Assembly (NCBI GenBank): GCA_020438425.1
Contig: JAGQUQ010000018.1
Span: 1-34,341 of the forward strand
Direction: 5' to 3'
DNA length: 34,341 bases
From: Solirubrobacterales bacterium
Lineage (GTDB): Bacteria > Actinomycetota > Thermoleophilia > Solirubrobacterales > 70-9
Both the position numbers and the translations under genes were made by a program. Below the pieces are notes generated by a model. The model ran no database searches. It was not told the DNA's origin and was given only the letters and a program-made list of their open reading frames with translations. This document shows, one piece after another, positions 23,296 through 31,078 of the stretch (position 1 is its first letter; each line of letters begins with the position of its first letter).

Positions 23296-24538
23296 GGGTG
23301 GGGAAGTCCTTGATGACCTCGGCGATGATGGCGAGCGCCTTGTCGAGCTGGTCTTTCTCGTGGGTGGCCATCAGGCTGGTGCGGAGCAGGGCGCCGCTCG
23401 GCGGGACCGCCGGGTGGATCGCCACGTTGCAGTAGACGCCGGCGTCGAAGAGGGCCTTCCAGAGCAGGACCGCGGTCCAGTCCTCGCCGACCACGACCGG
23501 GACCACCGGGGTATCGGCCGGGCTGCCGTCCGGCATGGTGCCCGGCTGGACCACCTTGAGTCCGAGATCCTCGAGACCGTGACGGAGGTAACGGGCGTTG
23601 TCCAGCAGGCGGGCGAAGAGCGGGGCACCTTCGGTGCGGCAGATCTTCGTCGCCTCGAGCGCGGCGCCAACCGCGGCGGGAACGCCGGAAGCACTGAAGA
23701 TGAAGGAGCGGGCCGAGATCCGCATGAAATCGATGACCTCGTGATCACCGGCGATGAACCCGCCACAGGAGGCGAGGCTCTTCGAGAAGGTTCCCATACG
23801 CAGGTCGACCTCGTCCTCGAGTCCGAACAGCTCGGTCGCCCCGGCGCCGCGCTCGCCCAGCACGCCGACGCCATGGGCCTCGTCGACCATGATCCGGGCG
23901 CCGTAATGCTTCGAGAGTTCAACGATCCTGGGCAGGTCCGGCAGGTCGCCCTCCATCGAGTAGACGCCATCGACCACGACCAGAATGCCGCCGCCATCAG
24001 TCTGGGCCCGCTGGAGCATCTTCTCCAGCTTGTCGGTCTGGTTGTGGCGGAAGGGGCGCATCTTCGCCCCCGAGAGCTTCATTCCGTCAAGCAGGGAAGC
24101 GTGGTCGCCCGAGTCGGCGATCACCGTGTCCGAGGGCCCGAGGATCGACTGCAGGCAACCGACGTTCGACTGGTAGCCGGTCGAGAAGACGATCGCGTCT
24201 TCGGTGTTCATCCAGCCGGCCAGCTGCTCTTCGAGTTCGACGTGGAGCGGGGTGGTGCCGTTCAGGAGCCGTGAACCGGTGACCCCGGTGCCGTACTTGT
24301 CCAGCGCTTCGCGCGCCGCGTTCTTGACCCGTTCGTCACCGGTCAGGCCGAGGTAGTTGTTCGAGCCGAGCATGATCGTCTCCCGGCCCTCCATCTCGAC
24401 CACCGGTCCGGCCTGGGAGGTGAGCAGTCGAAAGTAGGGGTTGAGGCCACCTTCGTTGGCTGCTTCGTACTGCTCGCGGCGCTCATGGTTCTTGACCTTC
24501 TCGAACAGGTCGATCGGTGCTGTGGTGCTCTCTGGCAT
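23285..24538 (-). CDS. Alpha-oxoamine synthase (serine palmitoyltransferase/KBL/BioF family)
   Basis: 417 residues from ATG 24538. PLP-dependent fold-type I enzymes of this family condense an amino acid with an acyl-CoA or acyl-ACP. Residues visible: His146 in GDHASL stacking on PLP, Asp219 and His222 in MVDEAHGVG, Lys253 in TFSKSLAS forming the Schiff base, and Arg386 in LLRTS binding the carboxylate. GTGVTGSRLLNGT and VFSTGYQSNVG resemble the serine palmitoyltransferase and aminoketobutyrate ligase branches more than BioF. No biotin genes are nearby. TACAAT lies 6 bases before the ATG (leaderless). Divergent from an exporter and a YghO-type GNAT gene, which suggests lipid synthesis; the substrate is unproven. 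Confidence 0.88.
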   Translation of the reverse strand: MPESTTAPIDLFEKVKNHERREQYEAANEGGLNPYFRLLTSQAGPVVEMEGRETIMLGSNNYLGLTGDERVKNAAREALDKYGTGVTGSRLLNGTTPLHVELEEQLAGWMNTEDAIVFSTGYQSNVGCLQSILGPSDTVIADSGDHASLLDGMKLSGAKMRPFRHNQTDKLEKMLQRAQTDGGGILVVVDGVYSMEGDLPDLPRIVELSKHYGARIMVDEAHGVGVLGERGAGATELFGLEDEVDLRMGTFSKSLASCGGFIAGDHEVIDFMRISARSFIFSASGVPAAVGAALEATKICRTEGAPLFARLLDNARYLRHGLEDLGLKVVQPGTMPDGSPADTPVVPVVVGEDWTAVLLWKALFDAGVYCNVAIHPAVPPSGALLRTSLMATHEKDQLDKALAIIAEVIKDFPTLTE

Positions 24539-24544
24539 GCCCGG

Positions 24545-24550
24545 ATTGTA
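24545..24550 (-). promoter_or_regulatory. Leaderless -10 element of the oxoamine synthase gene
   Basis: TACAAT on the minus strand, 6 bases before ATG 24538. The divergent ABC gene has TATACAT (about 24578-24584) 9 bases before its own ATG 24594, so both promoters lie in a 55-base gap. Confidence 0.5.
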
Positions 24551-24593
24551 GTTCGCCCGGTCCGCCACCTCGATCCCGTATACATAGCCAGAC

Positions 24594-25601
24594 ATGAATG
24601 ACGAGAAAAACGGAATCGAAGTCGAAGGACTGGTCCGCGAATTCAAGAACGGACCCCGGGCCGTGGACGGCATCGACCTGACCGTTGAACCGGGGGAGAT
24701 CTACGGGTTTCTGGGGCCGAACGGAGCCGGCAAGTCAACCACGGTTCACATGCTGACGACGCTGCTCCCGCCGACCTCGGGGTCCGCCCGGGTCGCCGGT
24801 CTCGACGTCGACAAAGACGGTGCGGCGGTGCGCAAGCTGATCGGCGCAGCACTCCAGGAGGCAGCGCTCGACCCTCATCTCACCGCGCGCGAGCACATGA
24901 AGCTCCAGACCTCGCTCCACGGTCTGCCGAAGGAGGAACGGATCCGCCGGGGCGACGAACTGATTGAAAGGGTCGGGCTTTCCGAAGCCGCCGACCGGCG
25001 GGTCGGCGGTTACTCGGGCGGCATGAAACGACGCCTCGACCTTGCTCTCGCGCTGGTGCATCGCCCCCGGGTGCTCTTTCTCGACGAGCCGACCACCGGC
25101 CTCGACCCGCAGAGCCGGGCCTCGCTCTGGGCCGAAGTGACCAGGCTCTCGGCCGACGACGGGGTCACCGTCTTCCTGACCACCCAGTACCTCGAAGAAG
25201 CCGACCAGCTGGCCAACCGGGTCGGGATCATCGACGCCGGCCGGATCGCCGCCGAAGGGACACCGGCCGCACTCAAGTCGGAAATCGGCCGACCCAGCGT
25301 CGAGGTGGTTCCCCGCGACCCGGCTGACCGGGCCGCTTCGAAGGCGATTCTCGACCGGTTCGGCATTCCCGTCCCGGCTGCCCGCGAAGCGCTCGGCATC
25401 CGCCTGAACGAGGGAATCGACGAGCTGGTCGGGATCGTTCGCGCCTTCGATTCCGAAAAGATCGAACTGGCCAGCCTGGTGCTGAACGAGCCAACCCTTG
25501 ACGACGTATTCCTGGCCAAGACCGGTCGCCACCTCGAAGGGGCCGGGGAAGCAGACAGCGCCGAGCTGCCTCTGCCGGAGTCGGACCCGGTGGCATCTTG
25601 A
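24594..25601 (+). CDS. DrrA-type ABC exporter ATPase
   Basis: 335 residues. Walker A GPNGAGKST, signature YSGGMKRRLDLALAL, Walker B VLFLDEPTTGLDPQSR and the TTQYLEEAD switch segment are typical of the daunorubicin-resistance DrrA/ABC-2 exporter subfamily, with the usual C-terminal DUF4162-like domain ending LNEPTLDDVFL. An extra acidic tail follows. ATG 24594 has no clear ribosome binding site. The next permease starts inside its stop codon (TTGA). Such exporters move lipids, glycolipids or hydrophobic drugs outward. Confidence 0.93.
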   Translation: MNDEKNGIEVEGLVREFKNGPRAVDGIDLTVEPGEIYGFLGPNGAGKSTTVHMLTTLLPPTSGSARVAGLDVDKDGAAVRKLIGAALQEAALDPHLTAREHMKLQTSLHGLPKEERIRRGDELIERVGLSEAADRRVGGYSGGMKRRLDLALALVHRPRVLFLDEPTTGLDPQSRASLWAEVTRLSADDGVTVFLTTQYLEEADQLANRVGIIDAGRIAAEGTPAALKSEIGRPSVEVVPRDPADRAASKAILDRFGIPVPAAREALGIRLNEGIDELVGIVRAFDSEKIELASLVLNEPTLDDVFLAKTGRHLEGAGEADSAELPLPESDPVAS

Positions 25602-26404
25602 GCGGGGCTGTCGTCACGGCCGGAGCGGGAGGTTCACCGCTCCCGATCCAGATCGCGGCGATGGCCGGGCGATCGGTGATCCGGCTGATCCGCCAGCCGG
25701 CGGCGATCATTCCCAGCGTCATCTTCCCGCTGTTCCTGCTCGCCGTGAACGCGGGCGGGCTGAACGCGGCGACCGATCTGCCCGGATTTCCGACCGATTC
25801 GTACATCACCTTCGCGATTGCCTTCACCTTCATCCAGTCGGCGATCTTCTCGACCATGAACGCCGGGCAGAACCTTGCCCAGGACATCGAAAACGGTTTC
25901 TTCTCGCGGCTCGTCCTGACCCCGATGCGCCCCTCGGCGCTGATGGCCGGGCAGTTGGCCGGGCTGGTCCTGCTCGGGCAGTTCCAGGCCCTGGTCTATT
26001 TCGCGGTCGGTGTCGCGGCCGGGGCCGAGTTCGCGGCCGGGGTCGGCGGTTATTTCGTGCTGGCGGCGCTTGTTTCGATCATCTCGATCGGCTTCGGCGG
26101 CATCGGTCTGATCATGGCGATCAGAACCGGCTCCGGTGAAGCGGTCCAGGGGATGTTCCCGCTCATGTTCGTGCTCCTCTTTTTCAGTTCGATGACCCTG
26201 CCGCGCAACCTGATCGAGCAGGACTGGTACCGGTTCCTGGCCACGATCAACCCGGTCAGCTACCTGATCGAAGCGATCCGCAGCCTCTTCATCACCGGCT
26301 GGGACGGAGAGGCGCTGGCGCTCGGATTCGGCATCGCTACTTTGATCGCGGTCCTTTCGATCGCCTTCGCTGCCAGGTCGCTCAAGGGAAGGATGCTCAA
26401 GTGA
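25598..26404 (+). CDS. ABC-2 type exporter permease 1
   Basis: 268 residues from TTG 25598, overlapping the ATPase stop by 4 bases. Six hydrophobic helices in the ABC-2 (DrrB-like) pattern, with NAGQNLAQDIENGFFSRLVLTPMRPSALMAGQL as the coupling region and the family segment FLATINPVSYLIEAIRSLF near the C-terminus. Works with the preceding ATPase and the following permease as a heterodimer. Confidence 0.9.
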   Translation: MSGAVVTAGAGGSPLPIQIAAMAGRSVIRLIRQPAAIIPSVIFPLFLLAVNAGGLNAATDLPGFPTDSYITFAIAFTFIQSAIFSTMNAGQNLAQDIENGFFSRLVLTPMRPSALMAGQLAGLVLLGQFQALVYFAVGVAAGAEFAAGVGGYFVLAALVSIISIGFGGIGLIMAIRTGSGEAVQGMFPLMFVLLFFSSMTLPRNLIEQDWYRFLATINPVSYLIEAIRSLFITGWDGEALALGFGIATLIAVLSIAFAARSLKGRMLK

Positions 26405-27180
26405 GCTTCCTGAACCGCGCCTACTTCGCATCCGCCTGGGCAGTCGCCTGGCGCTACCTGCACAACCTCTACACAAAGCCCGCGGTGTTCGTGCCCGGTC
26501 TGATCTTCCCGCTCTTCTTCCTCGCCGCCTTCGCCGGAGGCCTCTCCTCGGTTGGAGACGTTCCGGGCTTCGACTACTACGACTTCACGGCCTTCCAGTT
26601 CTGCTTCGTGCTGATCCAGGCCTCGGCCCTGGCCGGGGTCTTCGTCGGCTTCTCGATCGCCGGTGACTTCGAGATGGGGATGGGGCGCCGGATGATGCTG
26701 GCCACCTCGAACCGTTCGGCGATCGTGATCGGCTACGCGATCGGCGCGGCGCTCAGGCTGATCGTGGTCTGGGTGATCATCACCGGTGTTTCGCTGCTGG
26801 CCGGGATGGGAGTCCGGGGCGATGGCTTCGACATCGCCGGGATGTACATGCTCGGCCTGCTCGCCAACCTGGCCGCCCTCTTCTTCTCGGCGGGGATCGC
26901 GCTGCGCTTCCGTTCCCTCCAGGCCGGCCCGCTGATGCAGATGCCGGTCTTCATCATTCTCTTCCTCGCACCGGTCTACGTTCCGCAGGAACTGCTCACC
27001 GGCTGGATCGAACCGGTTGCCAGCGTGAATCCGGTCACCGCCCTGCTCGACGGGGCGCGTAGTCTGATCGCCGGGGAGCCGAGCGGATTGCTGCTGGCCT
27101 ACGGGGTGGCCATCGGGCTGATCGCCGTGATGGCGGTCTGGGCGATGCGCGGCCTGCGGAAGGCCGAAGTGGCCGGCTAG
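26401..27180 (+). CDS. ABC-2 type exporter permease 2
   Basis: 259 residues from GTG 26401, overlapping the previous gene (GTGA). Same fold as permease 1: FSIAGDFEMGMGRRMMLATSNRSAIVIGYAI corresponds to the coupling region and VASVNPVTALLDGARSLI to the conserved C-terminal segment. Two dissimilar permeases with one ATPase is the DrrA/DrrB/DrrC arrangement found in actinobacterial lipid exporters such as the phthiocerol dimycocerosate system. Confidence 0.9.
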   Translation: MSFLNRAYFASAWAVAWRYLHNLYTKPAVFVPGLIFPLFFLAAFAGGLSSVGDVPGFDYYDFTAFQFCFVLIQASALAGVFVGFSIAGDFEMGMGRRMMLATSNRSAIVIGYAIGAALRLIVVWVIITGVSLLAGMGVRGDGFDIAGMYMLGLLANLAALFFSAGIALRFRSLQAGPLMQMPVFIILFLAPVYVPQELLTGWIEPVASVNPVTALLDGARSLIAGEPSGLLLAYGVAIGLIAVMAVWAMRGLRKAEVAG

Positions 27181-27200
27181 TGGCGTCGCGGCCGGTTCGC

Positions 27201-27206
27201 TAGTTT
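27201..27206 (+). promoter_or_regulatory. Leaderless -10 element of the GNAT gene
   Basis: TAGTTT followed by 7 bases and ATG 27214, the same hexamer as before the DUF1697 gene. It gives the GNAT gene its own promoter 21 bases after the exporter operon stop. Confidence 0.5.
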
Positions 27207-27213
27207 GAGGCAG

Positions 27214-28386
27214 ATGCCGAAGGTCGAGATTCGTGAAGTCGAAAGCAGGAAGGACCTGAAGAAGTTCGTCAAGGTCCCCTTCCTCATCCATCGCGACCAC
27301 CCGGAATGGGTGCCGCCGCTGATCATGGACCGGATGGAGTTCCTCAACCGGGGCAAGAACCCGTACTTCGATCACGCCGAAGTGAAACTCTGGATTGCCG
27401 AGAAGGACGGTCAGCCGGTCGGCCGGATCAGCGCCCAGATCGACGAGAACTGGGACAGCTACCAGGGCGGCAACAACGCTCAGTTCGGCTTCTTCGAAAC
27501 GATCGACGACCAGGAGGTCGCCTCGGCCCTGCTCGACACCGGCTGCGAGTGGCTGGCCGGGAAGGGGAGGGAGAAGGTCTACGGCCCTATGGACTTCACT
27601 ACCAACGACGAGATCGGCATTCAGATATCCGGCTTCGACGTCCGTCCCTCGATCCTCGAGAACTGCCACCAGCCCTACTTCCAGGGTCTGGTCGAAGGAG
27701 CCGGTTTCACCAAAGCGATGGACCTGCTGATGTGGCATCTGGAGATGGGCAAGCTGGCCAAGGGTCTCGAGTTTCACCCGGCGATCATGGAATCGGCCCA
27801 GCAGAGCCTCGACGAGCACGGGATCACGATCCGCAGCATGCGCAAATCCGATCTCGCCAACGAGATGTCCCGCTTCCACGAGGTCTACAACGAGGCCTGG
27901 GGAGACAACTGGGGCTTCGTTCCGATCACCCGGGAAGAAGTCGAGTTCCACGCCAAGACCCTCAAGCTGGTGATCGACGAGGACTGGGCGATGATCGCCG
28001 AGACGGCCGACGGCGAGACGGTCGGTGCCGCGCTCACCCTGCCGGACATAAACCAGGTCCTGGCGAAGATGGACGGCAAGGTGTTTCCGACCGGCTGGTA
28101 CCACTACCTGACCGGCAAGCGGAAGATCGACTCGGTCCGGATCCTCGCGCTCGGGGTGAAGAAGGCCTGGCAGCACACCGGTGTTGCCGCGGCGCTCTAT
28201 GTGAAACACATCCAGACCACCCGCCCCGACGGCGTGATGAAGGGCGAGGCAGGCTGGATCCTCGAGACCAACGAGCCGATGAACCGGGCCCTTGAAGGAA
28301 TGGGCGGCGAGGTCACCAAGAAGTTCCGGGTCTACGAGAAGGACTTAACTGCAAGTCGGGCGGGGTCCGACCCGCCCTCCCGGTAG
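27214..28386 (+). CDS. YghO-like GNAT-fold protein, possible N-acyltransferase
   Basis: 390 residues, matching the length of E. coli YghO. Family segments: KKFVKVPFLIHRDHPEWVPPL, GKNPYFDHAEVKLWIAEKDGQPVGRI, FGFFETIDDQEVASALLD and YGPMDFTTNDEIGI. The second half has a GNAT acyl-CoA motif (ALGVKKAWQHTGVAAALYV). Proteins of this type have been linked to bacterial ceramide synthase (the Caulobacter bCerS type), from memory. With the divergent oxoamine synthase and the exporter this suggests N-acylation of a sphingoid-like base. TTG 27205 is also in frame, but TAGTTT 7 bases upstream favours ATG 27214. The last 12 residues are encoded by repeat copy B. Confidence 0.82.
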   Translation: MPKVEIREVESRKDLKKFVKVPFLIHRDHPEWVPPLIMDRMEFLNRGKNPYFDHAEVKLWIAEKDGQPVGRISAQIDENWDSYQGGNNAQFGFFETIDDQEVASALLDTGCEWLAGKGREKVYGPMDFTTNDEIGIQISGFDVRPSILENCHQPYFQGLVEGAGFTKAMDLLMWHLEMGKLAKGLEFHPAIMESAQQSLDEHGITIRSMRKSDLANEMSRFHEVYNEAWGDNWGFVPITREEVEFHAKTLKLVIDEDWAMIAETADGETVGAALTLPDINQVLAKMDGKVFPTGWYHYLTGKRKIDSVRILALGVKKAWQHTGVAAALYVKHIQTTRPDGVMKGEAGWILETNEPMNRALEGMGGEVTKKFRVYEKDLTASRAGSDPPSR

Positions 28387-28435
28387 AACCCGCCCCTCCC
28401 ATTCGAAGTAGGTGATGGTCGGGATGGGCTCTACC
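28344..28435. repeat. Dispersed 3'-end element, copy B
   Basis: CTTAACTGCAAGTCGG, a 7-bp GC hairpin (28358-28364 with 28371-28377), then GGTAGAACCC (28382-28391) pairing with GGGCTCTACC (28426-28435) with one mismatch, enclosing a C-rich strand. Same architecture as 17200-17292. It supplies the last codons and stop of the GNAT gene and runs straight into structured repeat copy 2. Confidence 0.55.
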
Positions 28436-28440
28436 CTCGG

Positions 28441-28588
28441 CGGGGGCCCGACGCGGGTATGCCCAAAAAAGACCGTCGCTTCGCTCCCCATAAGGTCTTT
28501 TTTCGGCATACCCGCACCGAACCCCGATCGGGAACTTCGGGTAGAGGTGCCGCAGGTTCTGCACTGTTAGCCGTGTAAAACCTGCGGC
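28441..28588. repeat. Structured dispersed repeat, copy 2
   Basis: Same two-part design as 5801-5956. The hairpin has 21-base arms (28454-28474 with 28494-28514) with one C-C mismatch and a 19-base loop; the run of six A faces six T next to the loop. The loop shares 13 of 16 core positions with copy 1. The 40-base segment is 28549-28588 with a better internal stem than copy 1 (GCCGCAGGTT with AACCTGCGGC). It sits downstream of the GNAT gene and upstream of a same-strand gene. Confidence 0.8.
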
Positions 28589-28656
28589 GCTTGTGGATTC
28601 CGATCGCAATTCCCGGTATTTGCGGGTTTATGTGAAGTGACCTCCGATGGCGACTG

Positions 28657-28662
28657 TAGATT
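28657..28662 (+). promoter_or_regulatory. Leaderless -10 element of the small membrane protein gene
   Basis: TAGATT, 7 bases before GTG 28670. This decides the start in favour of GTG 28670 over the in-frame GTG at 28637. Confidence 0.5.
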
Positions 28663-28669
28663 GGCGTTC

Positions 28670-28978
28670 GTGGCTGAAGAGGTTGATGGAGAACTGATTT
28701 CGGAGGAAGACGTCACGGCGTCGCAGCCGGGCGGCGAAGTCCGGACCCTCCCTCGCTACGAGTCCGGCGGAGGCCTGCCGGCGCTCAAGAACGAAGTCAC
28801 CACGGCGGCTATCGCCGTGGCCGGCGGCGCGCTTGCCGGTGCCGCCACCGTCGCTGCGGTTCGCGCGGTGAGTGGCGGATCGAAGCGCAAGTCGAGGAAA
28901 CTTGGCCGTCGTTCCCGCCCGGCCAACGTCGTCGCCAGCCGCTCGTTCCTGGTCGACGTTCACGTTCTCGGAAGGTAA
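28670..28978 (+). CDS. Small predicted membrane protein
   Basis: 102 residues from GTG 28670. An acidic N-terminal part (AEEVDGELISEEDV) is followed by one Ala/Gly/Val-rich hydrophobic helix (TTAAIAVAGGALAGAATVAAVRA, in two pieces around residues 46-66), a strongly basic stretch (KRKSRKLGRRSR) and a short C-terminus SFLVDVHVLGR. No family recognised; probably a single-pass protein with a DNA- or phosphate-facing basic side. The next gene begins 8 bases after its stop. Confidence 0.6.
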   Translation: MAEEVDGELISEEDVTASQPGGEVRTLPRYESGGGLPALKNEVTTAAIAVAGGALAGAATVAAVRAVSGGSKRKSRKLGRRSRPANVVASRSFLVDVHVLGR

Positions 28979-28986
28979 CGGCGGCG

Positions 28987-30003
28987 GTGTCGGCCGAGAT
29001 TTCGGTCCGGTCCGTTGCACCACTCAGAATGCCCCGCCTGGTCGGCGGGGACCTCGTCTTCCGCCTTCGCGGTCCCTGGCTGGAGAGGCTGCTGGTCCTC
29101 GATGACGAGGCGATGATCGTCCGGGTCCGGGAGGGGCGCGGAGAGTTCGTCTTCGCGGCCGACCCGGTGGATCCGGCCCTGCTCGAAGGACCCGGATCGG
29201 GGCCTCTCAGAGAGGCGGGCGAAGAAGCCCTGGCCGAAGGGATCGAGCGGATGCGGTTCAGCCTCGGGGTGGACGACGACCTGAGCGATTTCCACCGGTC
29301 ATTCCGGAACGATCCGATCCTCGGCCGCGCCCTGAACGGCCGGCTCCAGAATCGTCCGATGCGGCGACCCGTCGCCTGGGAAGCGCTGCTCTGGGCGATC
29401 ACCGAGCAACTGATCGAGTATCGCCGGGCGGCCCGGATCCAGCGGCAGATGATCCGCCGGTTCGGGGTCCGGCTTGCTCCGGGGGTGGCGGTCCGATCGG
29501 CCGATGTGGCCGGGCGGCTTCCCCGGTCGCCGCGAAGCAGAGGGGAATCAGGCCTCGTCACCGTGCCGTCCCCGACCGCAATCGCCGGCGCCGCCCCGGC
29601 AGAGCTCGAGGCCTGCGGTCTCTCTGCCCGTCGCTCGGTGGCGATGGTGAAGGTGGCGCGGGAAGTCGCTTCGGGCCGGGTCGACCCGATGGATCCGGCC
29701 GGTGACCCGCGGCTGCTCGCGATCTCCGAGATCGGCCCCTGGACCCTGGCCTGCCTGGCCCTCCGCGGCCGCGGCGAGGCCGACGCGCTGCTGGCCGGTG
29801 ACCTCGCGCAACTGAAACTTGTCGGTTACCTCAAGGGGCTCGGCCGCCTGGCCGAAATCGGGGAAGTCGAGGAGTTCTACGCCCCGTACGCGCCGTGGCG
29901 CGGACTGGCCGGCGAGTACCTGGCGATGGCAGCGGGATCAGCGGTCCACGGTCCCGGCAACCGTGCCCGGATCCGTCAGCAGGCGTTCAGGCACGCGGCC
30001 TGA
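28987..30003 (+). CDS. AlkA-like DNA-3-methyladenine glycosylase
   Basis: 338 residues from GTG 28987, preceded by GGAAGG at 8 bases. The C-terminal half is an HhH-GPD domain: helix-hairpin-helix with the glycine turn LLAISEIGPWTLACLALRG (about 243-261) and the catalytic Asp272 in AGDLAQ. It lacks the Lys of the bifunctional Nth/OGG1 enzymes, as expected for AlkA-type monofunctional glycosylases. The N-terminal half (about 1-100) is an AlkA_N-like beta domain. It removes alkylated bases from DNA in the cytoplasm. Convergent with the next gene at a 6-base gap. Confidence 0.85.
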   Translation: MSAEISVRSVAPLRMPRLVGGDLVFRLRGPWLERLLVLDDEAMIVRVREGRGEFVFAADPVDPALLEGPGSGPLREAGEEALAEGIERMRFSLGVDDDLSDFHRSFRNDPILGRALNGRLQNRPMRRPVAWEALLWAITEQLIEYRRAARIQRQMIRRFGVRLAPGVAVRSADVAGRLPRSPRSRGESGLVTVPSPTAIAGAAPAELEACGLSARRSVAMVKVAREVASGRVDPMDPAGDPRLLAISEIGPWTLACLALRGRGEADALLAGDLAQLKLVGYLKGLGRLAEIGEVEEFYAPYAPWRGLAGEYLAMAAGSAVHGPGNRARIRQQAFRHAA

Positions 30004-30009
30004 ACCCGG

Positions 30010-31041
30010 TCAGCCTTCGTCGATATTCAGGTTTGAAACCGGCAGCAGCTCGTTGGTGAGCGCGTCCACTGCCCTGGTCGGATTCGCGAGAACGCCCTGC
30101 TCGACCATCCAGTTGATGAAGGCCTGCCACTCGGTTGTGCTCTGGTGACCGAACGGCCGGCCGTTTCCGCCAGGGCTTTCGTTTCCGCCGAGGAGGGGCA
30201 GGGTGACCCGCATCTGGGCGGCCGTCACCTTCGGGTCGAGAGCATCGTTGGCGGCCAGCACGCTCTGCGTCGCCTGGTTCGGATGGCTCGCCGCGAAGCG
30301 GGTCCCGCGGGCCAGCGCCGTGATGAAGAGCCGGATCGGATCGGGGTTTTCCTCGATCTCGCTGCCCTTGGCGACCAGCACCATCTCGCTGTAGGTCGGC
30401 ACGCCCAGCTGATCGACCGGGTTGATGGTCGGCTTCTGGCCTTCCATCTTCAACTGGACTCCCTCGATGTTCCAGAAGGGTCCGAGAGTTGCCTGCGCCC
30501 GCCCGCTGATGATCGAAGGCAGAAGGCCCTGCCCGACCCCGACCTTCTTCACATCGTTCTCGGTCAGCCCCGCCCGCTGCAGGATCGCCTTCAGATAGGC
30601 GTCCTGATAGGGGATGCCCGCGGTGGACACGGTCTTGCCCTTGAGGTCCCTGACCCGCTTGATCTTCGACTTCTTCAACCAGATCATCGAAGTCAGCGGC
30701 TGGTCGATCACGCTGGCGACCGATACGACGTCGAGACCCTGCTCCCGGGCCAGCAGTACCTCGGGCTCGTAGGAGAGTGCCAGGTCGGCCTTGCCGGCCG
30801 CCACCAGCTTGATCGGCAGCGAGGGATCGGTCGGCGAGTCGAGCGAGACGTCCAGCCCGGCGTCCTCGAAGTAACCCTGCTCCTGCGCGACCAGGAAGCC
30901 CGCGTGATCCGGGTTCGGGTACCAGTCCATGGCGACGGAAAGGGAGTCGCGGACCGGGGTTACGTCTTCGGACTTGGTGCCGCAGGCCGAGATCGCCAGA
31001 CAGGCGAAAATCGCGAGAGGGAGCAGGGTGAAACGCTTCAA
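30010..31041 (-). CDS. NMT1/THI5-like ABC substrate-binding lipoprotein
   Basis: 343 residues from TTG 31041, preceded by GGAG at 5 bases. Signal sequence with lipobox LAISAC, then an NMT1/THI5-like domain: VAMDWYPNPDHAGFLVAQEQGYFEDAGLDV, KADLALSYEPEVL, RDLKGKTVSTAGIPYQDAYL and LGPFWNIEGVQL. The WYPNPDHAG segment is characteristic of pyrimidine-precursor (ThiY-like) binding proteins; related proteins bind riboflavin, nitrate or sulfonates. It is the third gene after the ATPase and permease. No TPP riboswitch was seen upstream, so a thiamine link is unproven. Confidence 0.88.
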   Translation of the reverse strand: MKRFTLLPLAIFACLAISACGTKSEDVTPVRDSLSVAMDWYPNPDHAGFLVAQEQGYFEDAGLDVSLDSPTDPSLPIKLVAAGKADLALSYEPEVLLAREQGLDVVSVASVIDQPLTSMIWLKKSKIKRVRDLKGKTVSTAGIPYQDAYLKAILQRAGLTENDVKKVGVGQGLLPSIISGRAQATLGPFWNIEGVQLKMEGQKPTINPVDQLGVPTYSEMVLVAKGSEIEENPDPIRLFITALARGTRFAASHPNQATQSVLAANDALDPKVTAAQMRVTLPLLGGNESPGGNGRPFGHQSTTEWQAFINWMVEQGVLANPTRAVDALTNELLPVSNLNIDEG

Positions 31042-31078
31042 GTCATCTCCGGGGACGTGAACAGGTTCGGGTCGGAGC

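Noticed and set aside
26260..28209. A 649-codon minus-strand frame opposite the exporter permease and GNAT genes
   Set aside because: Composition is typical of antisense shadows (His, Arg, Asp, Gly rich) and the opposite strand encodes recognisable proteins.
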